A stretch of DNA of 64,000 bases from Paenibacillus sp. FSL R10-2782 (GTDB lineage: Bacteria > Bacillota > Bacilli > Paenibacillales > Paenibacillaceae), in assembly GCF_038592985.1 (NCBI RefSeq), contig NZ_CP151951.1, positions 3,835,001 through 3,899,000 of the forward strand, given 5' to 3'. The notes below the pieces were generated by a model. That model did no database searches, was not told where the DNA came from, and saw only the letters and a list, made by a program, of their open reading frames with translations. Each line of letters begins with the position of its first letter. The stretch's first letter is position 1. Shown here one piece after another: positions 1-8,613 of the stretch. The translations under genes were made by a program, and so were the position numbers.

Positions 1-552
1 GGTCCTGATGTCCCTCATTCCAAAGCGGGTGCGAAGGTTTCGCCTGAGAGACAAAAACAAATGGATGCGTTAGAATCAGGAGAGTATACGGGTAAGGGTA
101 ATAAGGGGACGGGTGAAGCTGCTAAGTCTGTTATAGAGAAAGAGAAATGGCTTGAGAGTCTACAAAACACAGAAAACTTCAAACAAGGGACTAAAGAAAA
201 TGGATTAAACCATATTTTTGATGGTGAAATACTCAAAAATGGAAATGCCAATGGTTTTCATTATGAAGGAATGCCAAATAGTAACGGTAAAATTGTCGGA
301 AATATTGACCCACCTAATGAGTTTGGTGTCTATCAAGCCAATATTGAAATTAATGAAGTATTAAAAGGACCTAAATCCACATTTTTTCCAAAGGAATGGA
401 CACCACAACAGGTGATAGAATCAGTAAATGAAGCTTTTAATAATAAAGTAATTATAAAAAACAATAAATATATAGGGAAAACAAGCACGGGAATGGAAAT
501 AGAGTTTATTTTAAGAAATGATAAGATAATTTCAGCTTATCCAGTATATTGA
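1..552 (+). CDS. Polymorphic toxin, C-terminal part with EndoU-type nuclease tip (5' end outside window)
   Basis: The reading frame is open from base 1, so this is the 3' end of a larger secreted toxin gene. The first ~40 residues are a pre-toxin linker (GPDVPHSKAGAKVSPERQKQ, then a GEYTGKGNKGTGE stretch) that recurs further downstream. The remainder matches the bacterial EndoU nuclease tip used by contact-dependent and related toxins: NHIFDG and GFHYEG supply two histidines, STFFPKEWT is the typical core, and the chain ends at SAYPVY, the usual place of the last active-site tyrosine. EndoU toxins cleave RNA in the recipient cell (family knowledge). The immunity gene follows after 19 nt. The delivery portion lies off the window, so the carrier type (Rhs, WapA or other) cannot be stated. 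Confidence 0.8.
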   Translation, partial: GPDVPHSKAGAKVSPERQKQMDALESGEYTGKGNKGTGEAAKSVIEKEKWLESLQNTENFKQGTKENGLNHIFDGEILKNGNANGFHYEGMPNSNGKIVGNIDPPNEFGVYQANIEINEVLKGPKSTFFPKEWTPQQVIESVNEAFNNKVIIKNNKYIGKTSTGMEIEFILRNDKIISAYPVY

Positions 553-571
553 ATTGGAGGGTGTTCGAATA

Positions 572-1036
572 ATGATTAAATATAAATATAAACTGAAATA
601 TATGGACGAATTCAATATAGTTGTATTGGATTTTGACGAAGAAAAATCACTGGAGTTCGCAAATATGATAAGTGATCCCTTAGGATCTGATATACCTTGG
701 AGATTTAAAGATTTGAAAATTGATATTGATAATTATGTTGATTTATTAAGGGGAAATATACCCGAATATAGACATGGAGGAAATGCATCAAGCGTTATAT
801 CCTATAGAGACTATACAATAATTGAAGATCCATTTTATGATGAGGAAGAAGATGAAATTGAGCCGATCTGTAAATTAGAGACAGTTGAATTTGTGAAAAT
901 TGTATTAGTATGGGCTTATGAAACTTATAAATATAAAAGCGAGAGGGGGGTGATTGCTCGAGAGGAGGCAGACATGGTTATGAAATGGATTGAACAAAAA
1001 ATGATAGAAGTTAAGAGTATAGAAAATAACGAATAA
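572..1036 (+). CDS. Putative immunity protein for the EndoU toxin
   Basis: A 154-residue acidic cytoplasmic protein with no signal peptide. An in-frame TTG at 554 would extend it, but the GGAGGG at 556-561 lies about 10 nt before the ATG at 572, which decides the start. It follows the toxin stop by 19 nt and is closed by a terminator. No family was recognised; the immunity role is inferred only from position directly behind a toxin tip, size and acidity (an acidic patch DEEEDEIE near the middle). Confidence 0.65.
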   Translation: MIKYKYKLKYMDEFNIVVLDFDEEKSLEFANMISDPLGSDIPWRFKDLKIDIDNYVDLLRGNIPEYRHGGNASSVISYRDYTIIEDPFYDEEEDEIEPICKLETVEFVKIVLVWAYETYKYKSERGVIAREEADMVMKWIEQKMIEVKSIENNE

Positions 1037-1053
1037 ACATAACTAACACTGAG

Positions 1054-1094
1054 AAGCTTATTCCTATTAGAGTCATAAAGAGGAATAGGCTTTT
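1054..1094 (+). terminator. Rho-independent terminator after the EndoU immunity gene
   Basis: GCTTATTCCT at 1056-1065 pairs with AGGAATAGGC at 1081-1090 with one G-U pair and is followed by TTTT. The stem resembles those at 2552 and 16326. Confidence 0.7.
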
Positions 1095-1188
1095 CAATAT
1101 ACCTACAGTCTTTATAATATTGAAACATTACATAAATTTTGATTTGGGTAACGTAGACGGATACGGACTAAGATCGTTTTCTCCTTAG

Positions 1189-1716
1189 GGGACGGGTGAG
1201 GCTGCTCAGAGGCAAACAAAGAGATTTCCTACTAAATTAATTGATCCAACAGCGGATAAACATATTATTGATAAAGTAGCCGAAGCAAGAGGTGGATTAT
1301 CTAATAGATACAAAGAAGACGGTAATTTTGCTTATGCTGAAGTAAATGTTACAGGTGTTGATAAGACAGACTATTATGCGCATAGCGGAATTCATGACTC
1401 AACCAAAAAGATTCCTGGAACTGGGGAGTTTTCATTCAAGCCTGGAGAGCCAATATTTAAGGCAACTGAAGCTCCTGATAAAGCAGGAAATACTTACTTG
1501 AGGGATGGAGATACAGAGTATAAAATTTTAAATGATCTAGCAAAGAGAATAGGCGATAATCCAAATGCAACAGGAAAAATTAAATTATTTACCGAAAAGG
1601 ACACGTGTGGTAGTTGTAATAAAATTATTCAACAATTTGATGAAAAGTATCCTAATATCACAATTGAAGTTGTTCATAATGGTGATGTCCCTATTCCACC
1701 TAAGACTTCAAAATAA
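1189..1716 (+). pseudogene. Orphan toxin-tip cassette, deaminase-like, no start codon
   Basis: The frame opens directly after a TAG at 1186-1188 with GTGEAA, the same residues that end the pre-toxin linker of the EndoU gene. Upstream of that point the sequence is unrelated, so this is a displaced toxin C-terminus without a translation start or ribosome binding site. The ~175 residues carry YAHSGIH, DTEYKIL and LFTEKDTCGSC with a following FDEKYPNI, the layout of zinc-dependent toxin deaminases (probably the BURPS668_1122-like group; clade not certain). Both cysteines of the C-x-x-C zinc pair are present. It would become active only if recombined behind the full-length toxin gene, as in known orphan modules of Rhs and CDI loci. 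A putative immunity gene follows after 21 nt. Confidence 0.65.
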
Positions 1717-1737
1717 TTTTTCGGAGGTTTCTATAAA

Positions 1738-2442
1738 ATGGCTCATAGTTATGAAGAGTACTCAGAATATATAAATGAGACGTATTATGAATATAAAGAA
1801 GAGGAAAAAATGAGTAATAAGGAGGCGATTGCAAGAACATTTAATGAATATGATATGTCAATGAAAAAAAGTGAGACAGATAAAGCAGTTATTAGTGTAA
1901 TAATTGCAGAAATTTTAGTTTCTCATTTGAGAATACTAAACACTTTCAAAGATTATATGGTGGAAACGTTATCTGAACTAAATTTTAAATTAATTGAACA
2001 AGAGAATAAATTAACACGGGAACACTACATCGATTTACTCTCTCGTAAGGAGCAAGTACTTGAACAATTAGAAAATAAACCTTTGGATTATTATCCGAGG
2101 GTATGTTGGTACTATGAAGAATTGACAGACGAAGTTAATAAATTTTTTAATCAAATCAACACAGGTAACATAAATAAGGATGAAATAGTTGCTAGCGTAT
2201 TTCAACGTTTTGAGCGAGATTGGAAGAATACACTAAGTGAAAAAATAATCGTGTATACCACACTAGCTGAAAATCTGCTAAAACTTGATTACACGAAGAC
2301 AGAAGGATTACAGAGAATTAAACAGGAATTACAACTATTCAATGTGGAAGATGTTCGTGAAGAGCAACTAATTGAAGAGGAAAAGAAGAAGCTAGCAATT
2401 CGAATTGATAACGTACTAGCTCAACTAAACAATGTTAAATAA
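1738..2442 (+). CDS. Putative immunity protein paired with deaminase-like cassette
   Basis: A 234-residue, largely helical, charged cytoplasmic protein rich in Glu and Lys. CGGAGGT at about 1722-1728 lies 9 nt before the ATG, so it can be translated although the toxin tip in front of it cannot. The family was not recognised. The immunity role is inferred from its position behind a toxin tip and is consistent with the all-alpha immunity proteins known to accompany toxin deaminases. Keeping an immunity gene while the toxin is silent would protect against sister cells that deploy that tip. Confidence 0.6.
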   Translation: MAHSYEEYSEYINETYYEYKEEEKMSNKEAIARTFNEYDMSMKKSETDKAVISVIIAEILVSHLRILNTFKDYMVETLSELNFKLIEQENKLTREHYIDLLSRKEQVLEQLENKPLDYYPRVCWYYEELTDEVNKFFNQINTGNINKDEIVASVFQRFERDWKNTLSEKIIVYTTLAENLLKLDYTKTEGLQRIKQELQLFNVEDVREEQLIEEEKKKLAIRIDNVLAQLNNVK

Positions 2443-2551
2443 ACGTATAGGTTAGTAGTCGTAAAAAATCGATTTATTACAACAAGATCATAGAATACAA
2501 TCAACAAACCAAGCATAAAAAACTTGACAAAATGCTTGATAAACTTTCAAA

Positions 2552-2593
2552 GGCTTATTCCAACTTGAATTTTTAGTAGGAATGAGCTTTTTT
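2552..2593 (+). terminator. Rho-independent terminator after second immunity gene
   Basis: GCTTATTCC at 2553-2561 pairs with GGAATGAGC at 2579-2587 and runs into TTTTTT. It is the same stem type as at 1054. Confidence 0.75.
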
Positions 2594-2644
2594 GCATGCC
2601 CAAAATTAAAGGAGGAAGAGAACAATCCTTATTTCCTAGACGGA

Positions 2645-2671
2645 AAACAATGACTTGCTATCCTTCCCCAT
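2645..2671 (+). repeat. ~27-bp repeat, copy 1
   Basis: AAACAATGACTTGC followed by TATCCTTCCCCA recurs with two changes at 4220-4246. This copy precedes the third toxin cassette; the second lies beyond the last immunity gene, so the pair brackets one cassette. Confidence 0.5.
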
Positions 2672-2722
2672 CAGAGTTACAGTACACACACTTTTCGTTA
2701 CTTGCAGAGTGTAGCCCGAAAG

Positions 2723-3439
2723 ATGAATATCCGTATAACTAAAAGATCACCAATCCTCGCAACGGCTGGAGGTCATTATAAGTTTCATGATCTGGGTCCT
2801 GATGTCCCGCGTTCCAAAGCGGATGCAAAAATTTCGCCTGAGAGACAAAAACAGATTGATGCGTTAGAATCTGGAGAGTACTCGGGTAAGAGCACTAAGG
2901 GGACGGGTGAAAATAGATTACCTAATCAGACAATAGATAGCTTATATGAGAAAACTCAAAATGTTAGAGGTAATTTTAATAGAGAAATAGAAAAAATAAG
3001 AAATTCTGACGAATACAAAAATCTGTCAAAAACACAGAGAGATAAACTTGATAGAAAACTAAGAAAGCTAAGTAGTGGAAATGTCGCAGTGGCAGATGTA
3101 AGTATTCCTGGTATTAAAAAAGAATTTCAAGCACACAGTCAGATTCATTCCTCTGATAGTGTTGGTAGTAGTGTTGGTAGTAATGTTGGAGATTTTAGTT
3201 ATTCCAAAGTTGATAAGTCATTGGAATCCTATGTTGATGATGAATTTCCACGATTTAATGACACGGAGGCAAAGATTCTTGAAGATATTGCTTCTCAAAT
3301 AAAAGACCCTAATGTTAAAGGGCAAATAGATTTGTTTACAGAACTAGATGCGTGTCAAAGTTATTCCAATTTAATTATGGAATTTAGACGTAAATTCCCA
3401 AATATTTATTTAAATGTATATTCTAAAAATATGAGATAA
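2723..3439 (+). pseudogene. Orphan toxin-tip cassette with longer pre-toxin linker, deaminase-like, degenerate zinc site
   Basis: An open frame running from ATG 2723 (an in-frame TTG lies at 2702) with no ribosome binding site. Residues 15-60 repeat the pre-toxin linker of the EndoU gene (GPDVPRSKADAKISPERQKQ and GEYSGKSTKGTGE). The tip has AHSQIH, a Ser/Gly-rich stretch, FNDTEAKIL and LFTELDACQSY, then FRRKFPNI, so it is a relative of the cassette at 1189. The second zinc cysteine is replaced by tyrosine (codon TAT at 3362-3364), which should abolish metal binding if the family reading is right. It is therefore a silent and probably inactive toxin module. An immunity gene follows 11 nt after its stop. 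Confidence 0.6.
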
Positions 3440-3450
3440 GGACTGATTAT

Positions 3451-3855
3451 ATGAACATGACAAGTTATGAATCAATAAAATCATCTATAGTGTTAGACTT
3501 TGAGGAATATATTGAAGAAGAAGGTTTAAATGTGGCGCAGGTTTCAGCAAAAACATTGGAAGAAGATTGGAGAATAGTAAACGATAGTTTGTTTACTAAA
3601 ACATTATATTTTGTTTCTATTGCAATTGAGAGTTTTAAATATAAAGAAATTGCTGATTTTATATATTCTAAACTGGATAGTTATCTGGAAAACACTAGAT
3701 TTGAAGAGCATATAGATAAATATGACATTGAAAAGCTGTTGCAAGACATTCAAATTTGTAAAAAATTAATTAATAAAAGTGAATACAAAATCAGGGAAAC
3801 AAGCGATTCTACTAAATCAAGAGTAGAATACATCTTAGGTTTAAAAGCTGATTAA
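3451..3855 (+). CDS. Putative immunity protein of the third cassette
   Basis: A 134-residue acidic, mostly helical protein starting at ATG 3451, 11 nt after the preceding toxin fragment. No family was recognised. The assignment as immunity protein rests on its place behind a toxin tip and its size. Upstream pairing to 16S rRNA is weak (AAGGACTG), so translation may rely on coupling to the preceding frame. A strong hairpin at 4045-4090 closes the array. Confidence 0.5.
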   Translation: MNMTSYESIKSSIVLDFEEYIEEEGLNVAQVSAKTLEEDWRIVNDSLFTKTLYFVSIAIESFKYKEIADFIYSKLDSYLENTRFEEHIDKYDIEKLLQDIQICKKLINKSEYKIRETSDSTKSRVEYILGLKAD

Positions 3856-4044
3856 TTTTAGTGTTATATAGGTGGTTGCTATGAACCATAATCATGTGGG
3901 GGCTACCCAGTGCCGAATGAATCCATCATACAACCGATAACAAATCTAACCCATGTAATACCCGTATAAAGATTTCGTCATTTCGTTTGTACACACATCG
4001 ATGCTTGAATTTCATACCCTAAATAACGCTATTTCGTTACATCA

Positions 4045-4090
4045 AACAGGTCAATTATGGTCAGATACTACCATGATTGACCTGTTTTTT
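4045..4090 (+). terminator. Strong Rho-independent terminator closing the toxin array
   Basis: A 16-bp stem: AACAGGTCAATTATGG pairs with CCATGATTGACCTGTT with a single G-U pair, followed by a T run. Confidence 0.85.
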
Positions 4091-4480
4091 GTTATGTCTT
4101 GGTACTAGTGCCGCTTGGTATTAAAATAGCACTGGAAGCTTGGATATTTCGTTCCGTATATATTTGATTCCCCTTTAATGATAGCTTGTTTATACATGCT
4201 ATAAAGAAATTGGGTTATTAAACAATGACTTGCCATCCCTCCCCATAAGCATCATAGATATCAACTCTCTTTCTACTACGGTCCATGAACATCAGCGTTC
4301 TAGTTGTAGTAATCATGCTTTTTACACTTATATACGTATACAGAATCATTCATGTATTTCCTTCAACTCAAGCTAGACTCGCATAAAAATGCACCCCCTA
4401 GCATACATCGGACAAACCAAGAGGTTTATTCCAATGTCTACTCTAAGGGATGCAATTCAAATCCGGCAGGGGAATTTGTT
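4091..4480. other. Non-coding gap with a repeat copy
   Basis: No convincing gene is visible on either strand. It holds the second copy of the ~27-bp repeat (4220-4246) and the 3' flank of the sugar-transport operon, for which no clear terminator was found. Confidence 0.4.
4220..4246 (+). repeat. ~27-bp repeat, copy 2
   Basis: AAACAATGACTTGC followed by CATCCCTCCCCA; partner of 2645-2671 with two base changes. Confidence 0.5.
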
Positions 4481-5362
4481 TTACCCTTTTACCGACCCGG
4501 CTGCGATTCCTGCAACAATCCGGTCACTCATGATGAGGAATACCAGCAAAATGGGCAAAATGCTGATCATCAACGTAGCCCCGATAGCTCCCCAATCTGT
4601 CGTATATTGTCCAATAAAGTTCTGAACGCCAACAGTCAACGTTTTGTTTTCGTCCGAGCTAATGAACGTATTGACGAAAATAAATTCATTCCAGTTGTAG
4701 ATCATGTTAATAATGGATGTCGTCGCCATGACTGGGGTCGTCATGGGCAGCACAATCCGGAAGAACATCCGGTTGACAGAGCAGCCGTCCATAACCGCTG
4801 CTTCTTCCACTTCCCGCGGCAGGGCGTAATAGAATCCCAGCAAGATCATCATCGTTGTCGGCAGGTTAAAAGCAACATACGACAGGATGATGGACAGCGG
4901 CGTATCGGTCAGATGCAGCTTGAGAAACATACTGAACAACGGAATCAAGGTGGCATGGACCGGAATCATCAGTCCGACCATAAAGAGTCCGAGGACCAAC
5001 TGGCTTCCTTTCCAGCGCATACGTGTAATCGCAAATGTTACAAAACTAGCCAGCAGCACCGTCAGTGCCACAGATATGACCGTAACCAACACACTATTGA
5101 AAAAATACCGCCCGATATTGCCGCTGGTCCACACATTCACATAGTTTTCCCAATGCGGCTGGGACGGGAGTGCAAACGGCGGAAGATTAAACACTTCCTG
5201 ATTATTTTTAAGCGAGAAAAGCATCAGCCACAGCAGCGGTAAAAGCTGCGTCACCGCCAAGATGATCAAAAGTGTATACAAAGCGGCATAACCGACCCGA
5301 GTTAACATTCTGCCGCGGGTAGCGACTCCAAGCGGATAGCTGGCGGCTGCCTGGGTTTTCAT
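4481..5362 (-). CDS. CUT1 sugar ABC transporter permease, MalG type
   Basis: A 293-residue inner-membrane permease with about six membrane segments. It carries the cytoplasmic EAA loop (EEAAVMDGCSVNRMFFRIVLP region) that docks the ATPase, and ends in AGSVKG as many MalG-like subunits do. The start is the ATG at 5362, preceded by GGGAGG 7 nt upstream; a GTG at 5398 is also in frame but lies ahead of that site. It is the last gene of a five-gene operon with YesM/YesN-type sensor genes, a lipoprotein and the MalF-like partner 58 nt upstream. No ATPase is encoded here, so a shared MsmX-type ATPase is the likely partner, as in other Firmicutes CUT1 systems. The substrate is not deducible beyond oligosaccharide. 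Confidence 0.9.
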   Translation of the reverse strand: MKTQAAASYPLGVATRGRMLTRVGYAALYTLLIILAVTQLLPLLWLMLFSLKNNQEVFNLPPFALPSQPHWENYVNVWTSGNIGRYFFNSVLVTVISVALTVLLASFVTFAITRMRWKGSQLVLGLFMVGLMIPVHATLIPLFSMFLKLHLTDTPLSIILSYVAFNLPTTMMILLGFYYALPREVEEAAVMDGCSVNRMFFRIVLPMTTPVMATTSIINMIYNWNEFIFVNTFISSDENKTLTVGVQNFIGQYTTDWGAIGATLMISILPILLVFLIMSDRIVAGIAAGSVKG

Positions 5363-5420
5363 ATCCGTTCCTCCCTCTTCCTGTCCTTTGTTATCCACTC
5401 TATCTATTCACATAACCGTA

Positions 5421-6302
5421 TTATGAATACTGGATTGTGTCGCCAGAAGCGGTAGCCTTGCGAATCAGCCACGTAGCGACCAGACAGATGAACAGCAGAG
5501 CAAAGGCTGTAGCGCTTCCATATCCAAAATCAAAGCTGCGGAACGCCTGATGGTACATGTAAGAAGCCATCACTTCACTGGCTCCGTTCGGCCCACCGTC
5601 AGTCATGACGTAGATGAGGTCAAAATATTTGAGCGAGCCGACAATGGACAATATAATCGTAACGTTAATCACCTCGCGCAGCAGAGGCAATTTGATACGA
5701 GTGGCAATTTGCCAGGCACTGGCTCCGTCGATCCGAGCAGCCTCCACCAGTGTTTCGGGAATGTTTTTCAGCCCGGCATAATAAATCAGAATATAAAAGC
5801 CTGCATATTGCCAAATAATCGGGATGAACAGGGCAGGCAGCACCAAAGACGGATTAGCCAGCCATTCAGGCGGGTTGTGCACTCCGACCGACGTCAGTAA
5901 GGAATTCAGCACTCCATTCGTCGGATGATATATTTTGAGCCACAATTGCGCTATAGCTACAGAAGACAGTAGCATTGGAATCAGATAAATTTTTCGCAGC
6001 AGATTCGCTCCCTTGATTTTCCCTGACAAAATCATCGCAATGACCAGATAACCGATCAGACTGACGCCTGAAAACAAGGCCAGCAACAGCGAGTGCCAAG
6101 CACTTTGCCAGAACGCCGTGTCTGTGAACAAATGCTGATAGTTGTCCAGCCCTACGAAAGTCATAGAGCCTATGCCATTCCACTGATTCAGGCCGTAATA
6201 GGCGGTGAGCACAATGGGCACATAAATCACAGTGAGTAACAGCAGCAGGGAAGGCAACACATACAGAGCAATGACAAGCTTATTGGACATGACCTTTTCC
6301 AC
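5421..6302 (-). CDS. CUT1 sugar ABC transporter permease, MalF type
   Basis: A 293-residue permease with six predicted membrane helices and the EAA loop (VEAARIDGASAWQIATRIKLP). It starts at GTG 6302; AAGGAGG sits 7 nt before that codon, making it a better start than the ATG at 6290. It forms the transmembrane pore together with the product of the next gene. The order lipoprotein, MalF-like, MalG-like is standard for CUT1 operons. Confidence 0.9.
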   Translation of the reverse strand: MEKVMSNKLVIALYVLPSLLLLLTVIYVPIVLTAYYGLNQWNGIGSMTFVGLDNYQHLFTDTAFWQSAWHSLLLALFSGVSLIGYLVIAMILSGKIKGANLLRKIYLIPMLLSSVAIAQLWLKIYHPTNGVLNSLLTSVGVHNPPEWLANPSLVLPALFIPIIWQYAGFYILIYYAGLKNIPETLVEAARIDGASAWQIATRIKLPLLREVINVTIILSIVGSLKYFDLIYVMTDGGPNGASEVMASYMYHQAFRSFDFGYGSATAFALLFICLVATWLIRKATASGDTIQYS

Positions 6303-6328
6303 GACCGGACCTCCTTAGGTGGTCAATT

Positions 6329-7672
6329 TCAATTTCCTTTCTCGATGGCAGCCTTATGCTGGTCAGCAAATTGTTGCGGTGTAACCGCTTTGCCAAACAA
6401 CGCCTGAATCATATTCAAATGTACCTGTGCCGCATTCGGCTTCATCTGTACATCGGCGAACAATGTAATGCTGCTGGCTTGATTCAGCTCATTCAGCAAA
6501 TCGACATATAGCTTGGGCAAGCTTCCTTTGGAGGTGTCCACTTTCGTCGCAGGAATAACTCCCGCCTGCGTTACCGATTGCTCCCCCCACTTGACTACGA
6601 AATATTCAACGAAAGCTTTGGCCTCTTCTTTCACCTTGGAATTTTCAGAAACGAACAAGCCTACTCCCGGTCCTCCGACCCAGCTATTCACGTTGCCCTT
6701 GCCGCCTGCAACCATCGGAAATTTAAAAAAGCCAATCTGATCCTTAAATGCTTGCGGGATAGCGGGATTGGTCGTAAAATTAGGCAATTCCCAAGTACCC
6801 ATTAAATACATAGCCGCCTTGTCGTTCATAAATTCGGATTTTCCTTCATCATTGGACAAGCCGTTAAATCCTTTGTTAAAGGCATTCATATCCACGAGCG
6901 TCTGAATTTCAGATGCCGCCTGAATTAAACCAGGGTCATCGAACGAGCCTGAGCCGTCAATCGCCTTTTTCAGTGTATCGTTACCCGCTATACGGTCCGC
7001 CAGATACAAATACCAGAGCGAGCCAGTCCAGCGGTCTTTATTGCCCAATGCAATCGGTGCAACTCCATGATCCGCAAGTGTTTTCACAACCTGCTTAAAT
7101 TCGTCATATGTCGTAGGCACTTTCAGGTTGTATTTTTGAAATATGGCTTTGTTGTAGTAAATGGGTGAAATGTTCAATTCAATCGGAAGCGCATACGTTT
7201 TTCCGTCCAGCGCATAGGCTTCGGTCGTTCCCGGTACGAATTTGTCCTTTAGCTTGGAGCCATTCAACAGGTCATCCATTGGCGTAAATAATCCGCCTTT
7301 AACGTAAGGCTCCATAAAGCCCGCTGCCCAGGTGATGCCGATATCCGGCAATTCATTGGAAGCCGACAGCACTTTGAGCTTGTTTTTGTATTGTTCATTT
7401 TCCAGCACTTCCTGCTGAATGATGACATTCGGATGATCCTTTTGGTATTGATCTATAATTTGGGTCACAAGCTTGCTCTGCTGTGCCGAGCTTCCCTCTG
7501 GCCACAGGTGCATCATTTTGAGCGTAATCTTCCCGCCTTCTCCATTGGAACCCCCTTTGCCATCCTTACCAACACCACAACCGGATAGCACCAGCATCAA
7601 TGATAGCATCAGGGTCAACCCAGCAACCCATTTCCGATGTGAGCGCTTACGTAAACCATACTCGTTGGACAT
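6329..7672 (-). CDS. Sugar-binding lipoprotein of CUT1 ABC transporter
   Basis: A 447-residue extracellular solute-binding protein, family 1. The N-terminus has a basic patch (RKRSHRK), a hydrophobic core and a lipobox LSGC around residue 32, so it is anchored by a lipid to the outer face of the membrane. The start at ATG 7672 is set by GGAGGT 7 nt upstream; longer forms lack a site. The mature protein shows the family pattern (ITLKMMHLWPEG near the N-terminus, TYDEFKQVVKTL, MYLMGTWELPNF). It delivers the sugar to the two permeases. A perfect cre box lies 34 nt upstream of the start. Confidence 0.9.
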   Translation of the reverse strand: MSNEYGLRKRSHRKWVAGLTLMLSLMLVLSGCGVGKDGKGGSNGEGGKITLKMMHLWPEGSSAQQSKLVTQIIDQYQKDHPNVIIQQEVLENEQYKNKLKVLSASNELPDIGITWAAGFMEPYVKGGLFTPMDDLLNGSKLKDKFVPGTTEAYALDGKTYALPIELNISPIYYNKAIFQKYNLKVPTTYDEFKQVVKTLADHGVAPIALGNKDRWTGSLWYLYLADRIAGNDTLKKAIDGSGSFDDPGLIQAASEIQTLVDMNAFNKGFNGLSNDEGKSEFMNDKAAMYLMGTWELPNFTTNPAIPQAFKDQIGFFKFPMVAGGKGNVNSWVGGPGVGLFVSENSKVKEEAKAFVEYFVVKWGEQSVTQAGVIPATKVDTSKGSLPKLYVDLLNELNQASSITLFADVQMKPNAAQVHLNMIQALFGKAVTPQQFADQHKAAIEKGN

Positions 7673-7705
7673 CGTTAGACCTCCGTTTTTGTAATTTAAT
7701 TTTTT

Positions 7706-7719
7706 TGTAACCGTTATCA
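7706..7719 (-). promoter_or_regulatory. cre box (CcpA operator) before sugar-binding lipoprotein
   Basis: The minus strand reads TGATAACGGTTACA, which fits the cre consensus TGWNANCGNTNWCA at every fixed position. It lies between the YesN-type regulator gene and the lipoprotein gene, so glucose should repress the transporter genes separately from the sensor genes. Confidence 0.75.
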
Positions 7720-7810
7720 TTTGTAAGTTTAGCACTCCATTCCAGCTTCCAACAGGGTACGCTGATTGGTTATAATTCCACTTTTATTGGGTTATGAGCT
7801 GCCTATGCTG

Positions 7811-8611
7811 TCAGTGAATATCCTCTGGCCCTGTACGCATCTGCTGCCTGTAGCGGCTGGGACTTACCCCCTCGGTCGCTTTGAACACTTTAATAAAATA
7901 TTTATCTGTCCGGTAGCCTGAACGCTCTCCGATTTGCGCAATCGTCAACTGGCTATGCAGCAGCAGCTCCTTGGCCCGTTGGATCCGCAGCCGATGCAGA
8001 TATTCGCTGAAGGACAAACCGATTTGCTCCTTGAACAAAACACTGAAATAGCTGGCATTCAGGTGTACATGCGCGGCAGTCTGCGCCATCGTAACGGATT
8101 CGTGAAGGTGCTCCGCCATATAGATAAAGGCACGCCGTATCGGATCACTAAGAGTAGCCGCTTGGAGGTCAAGCTCTAGCAGAACAGGGTCAGCCAGCTT
8201 TTCGAGCTTCTCATACCGCTGTCTTTCCTCCTCCAGCCGGAGCGCTTCATCTACCGCTTTCAGCAACTCCTGCTTATCAATCGGTTTGAGCAAATAATTG
8301 ACAGCTCCCAGGCGAAGAGCCTGCTGGACATAATCAAACTCTGCATAGCCCGAGATGACAATGATCGCCGGCCGGCGTGAATCCCGTTCCAGGGAACGGA
8401 TTAAATCCAGTCCGCTGAATTCTGGCAACCGGACATCTGTAATCAGCAAATGAACCGTTTCCGCCCGCAGCATCTGTAATGCTTGCAAACCATCTGCCGC
8501 TGTCACAATTCTGTATTTTCCGGCGGCCCATTGCTCCAGTGTCTGGTGTATCCCCTGACGTGTTCTCTGTTCATCGTCTACAATGACAATGGTTTTGGAT
8601 GAAGCATTCAT
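7811..8611 (-). CDS. YesN-type response regulator (receiver plus AraC HTH)
   Basis: A 266-residue two-domain regulator. The receiver domain covers residues ~8-120 with DDEQ acidic pocket, LLITDVRLPEFSG (phospho-acceptor Asp) and LLKPID (conserved Lys). Two AraC-type helix-turn-helix units follow at ~165-260 (VHLNASYFSVLFKEQIG and RSGYRTDKYFIKVFK). Start ATG 8611, 2 nt after the kinase stop, so the pair is translationally linked. It is expected to activate the downstream transporter genes when its kinase senses sugar. Confidence 0.9.
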   Translation of the reverse strand: MNASSKTIVIVDDEQRTRQGIHQTLEQWAAGKYRIVTAADGLQALQMLRAETVHLLITDVRLPEFSGLDLIRSLERDSRRPAIIVISGYAEFDYVQQALRLGAVNYLLKPIDKQELLKAVDEALRLEEERQRYEKLEKLADPVLLELDLQAATLSDPIRRAFIYMAEHLHESVTMAQTAAHVHLNASYFSVLFKEQIGLSFSEYLHRLRIQRAKELLLHSQLTIAQIGERSGYRTDKYFIKVFKATEGVSPSRYRQQMRTGPEDIH

Positions 8612-8613
8612 TC

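Noticed and set aside
4352..5242. A 296-codon open frame on the plus strand
   Set aside because: It lies wholly opposite the MalG-type permease gene, has no family signature and is rich in His, Gln and Asn as expected for a reverse shadow.
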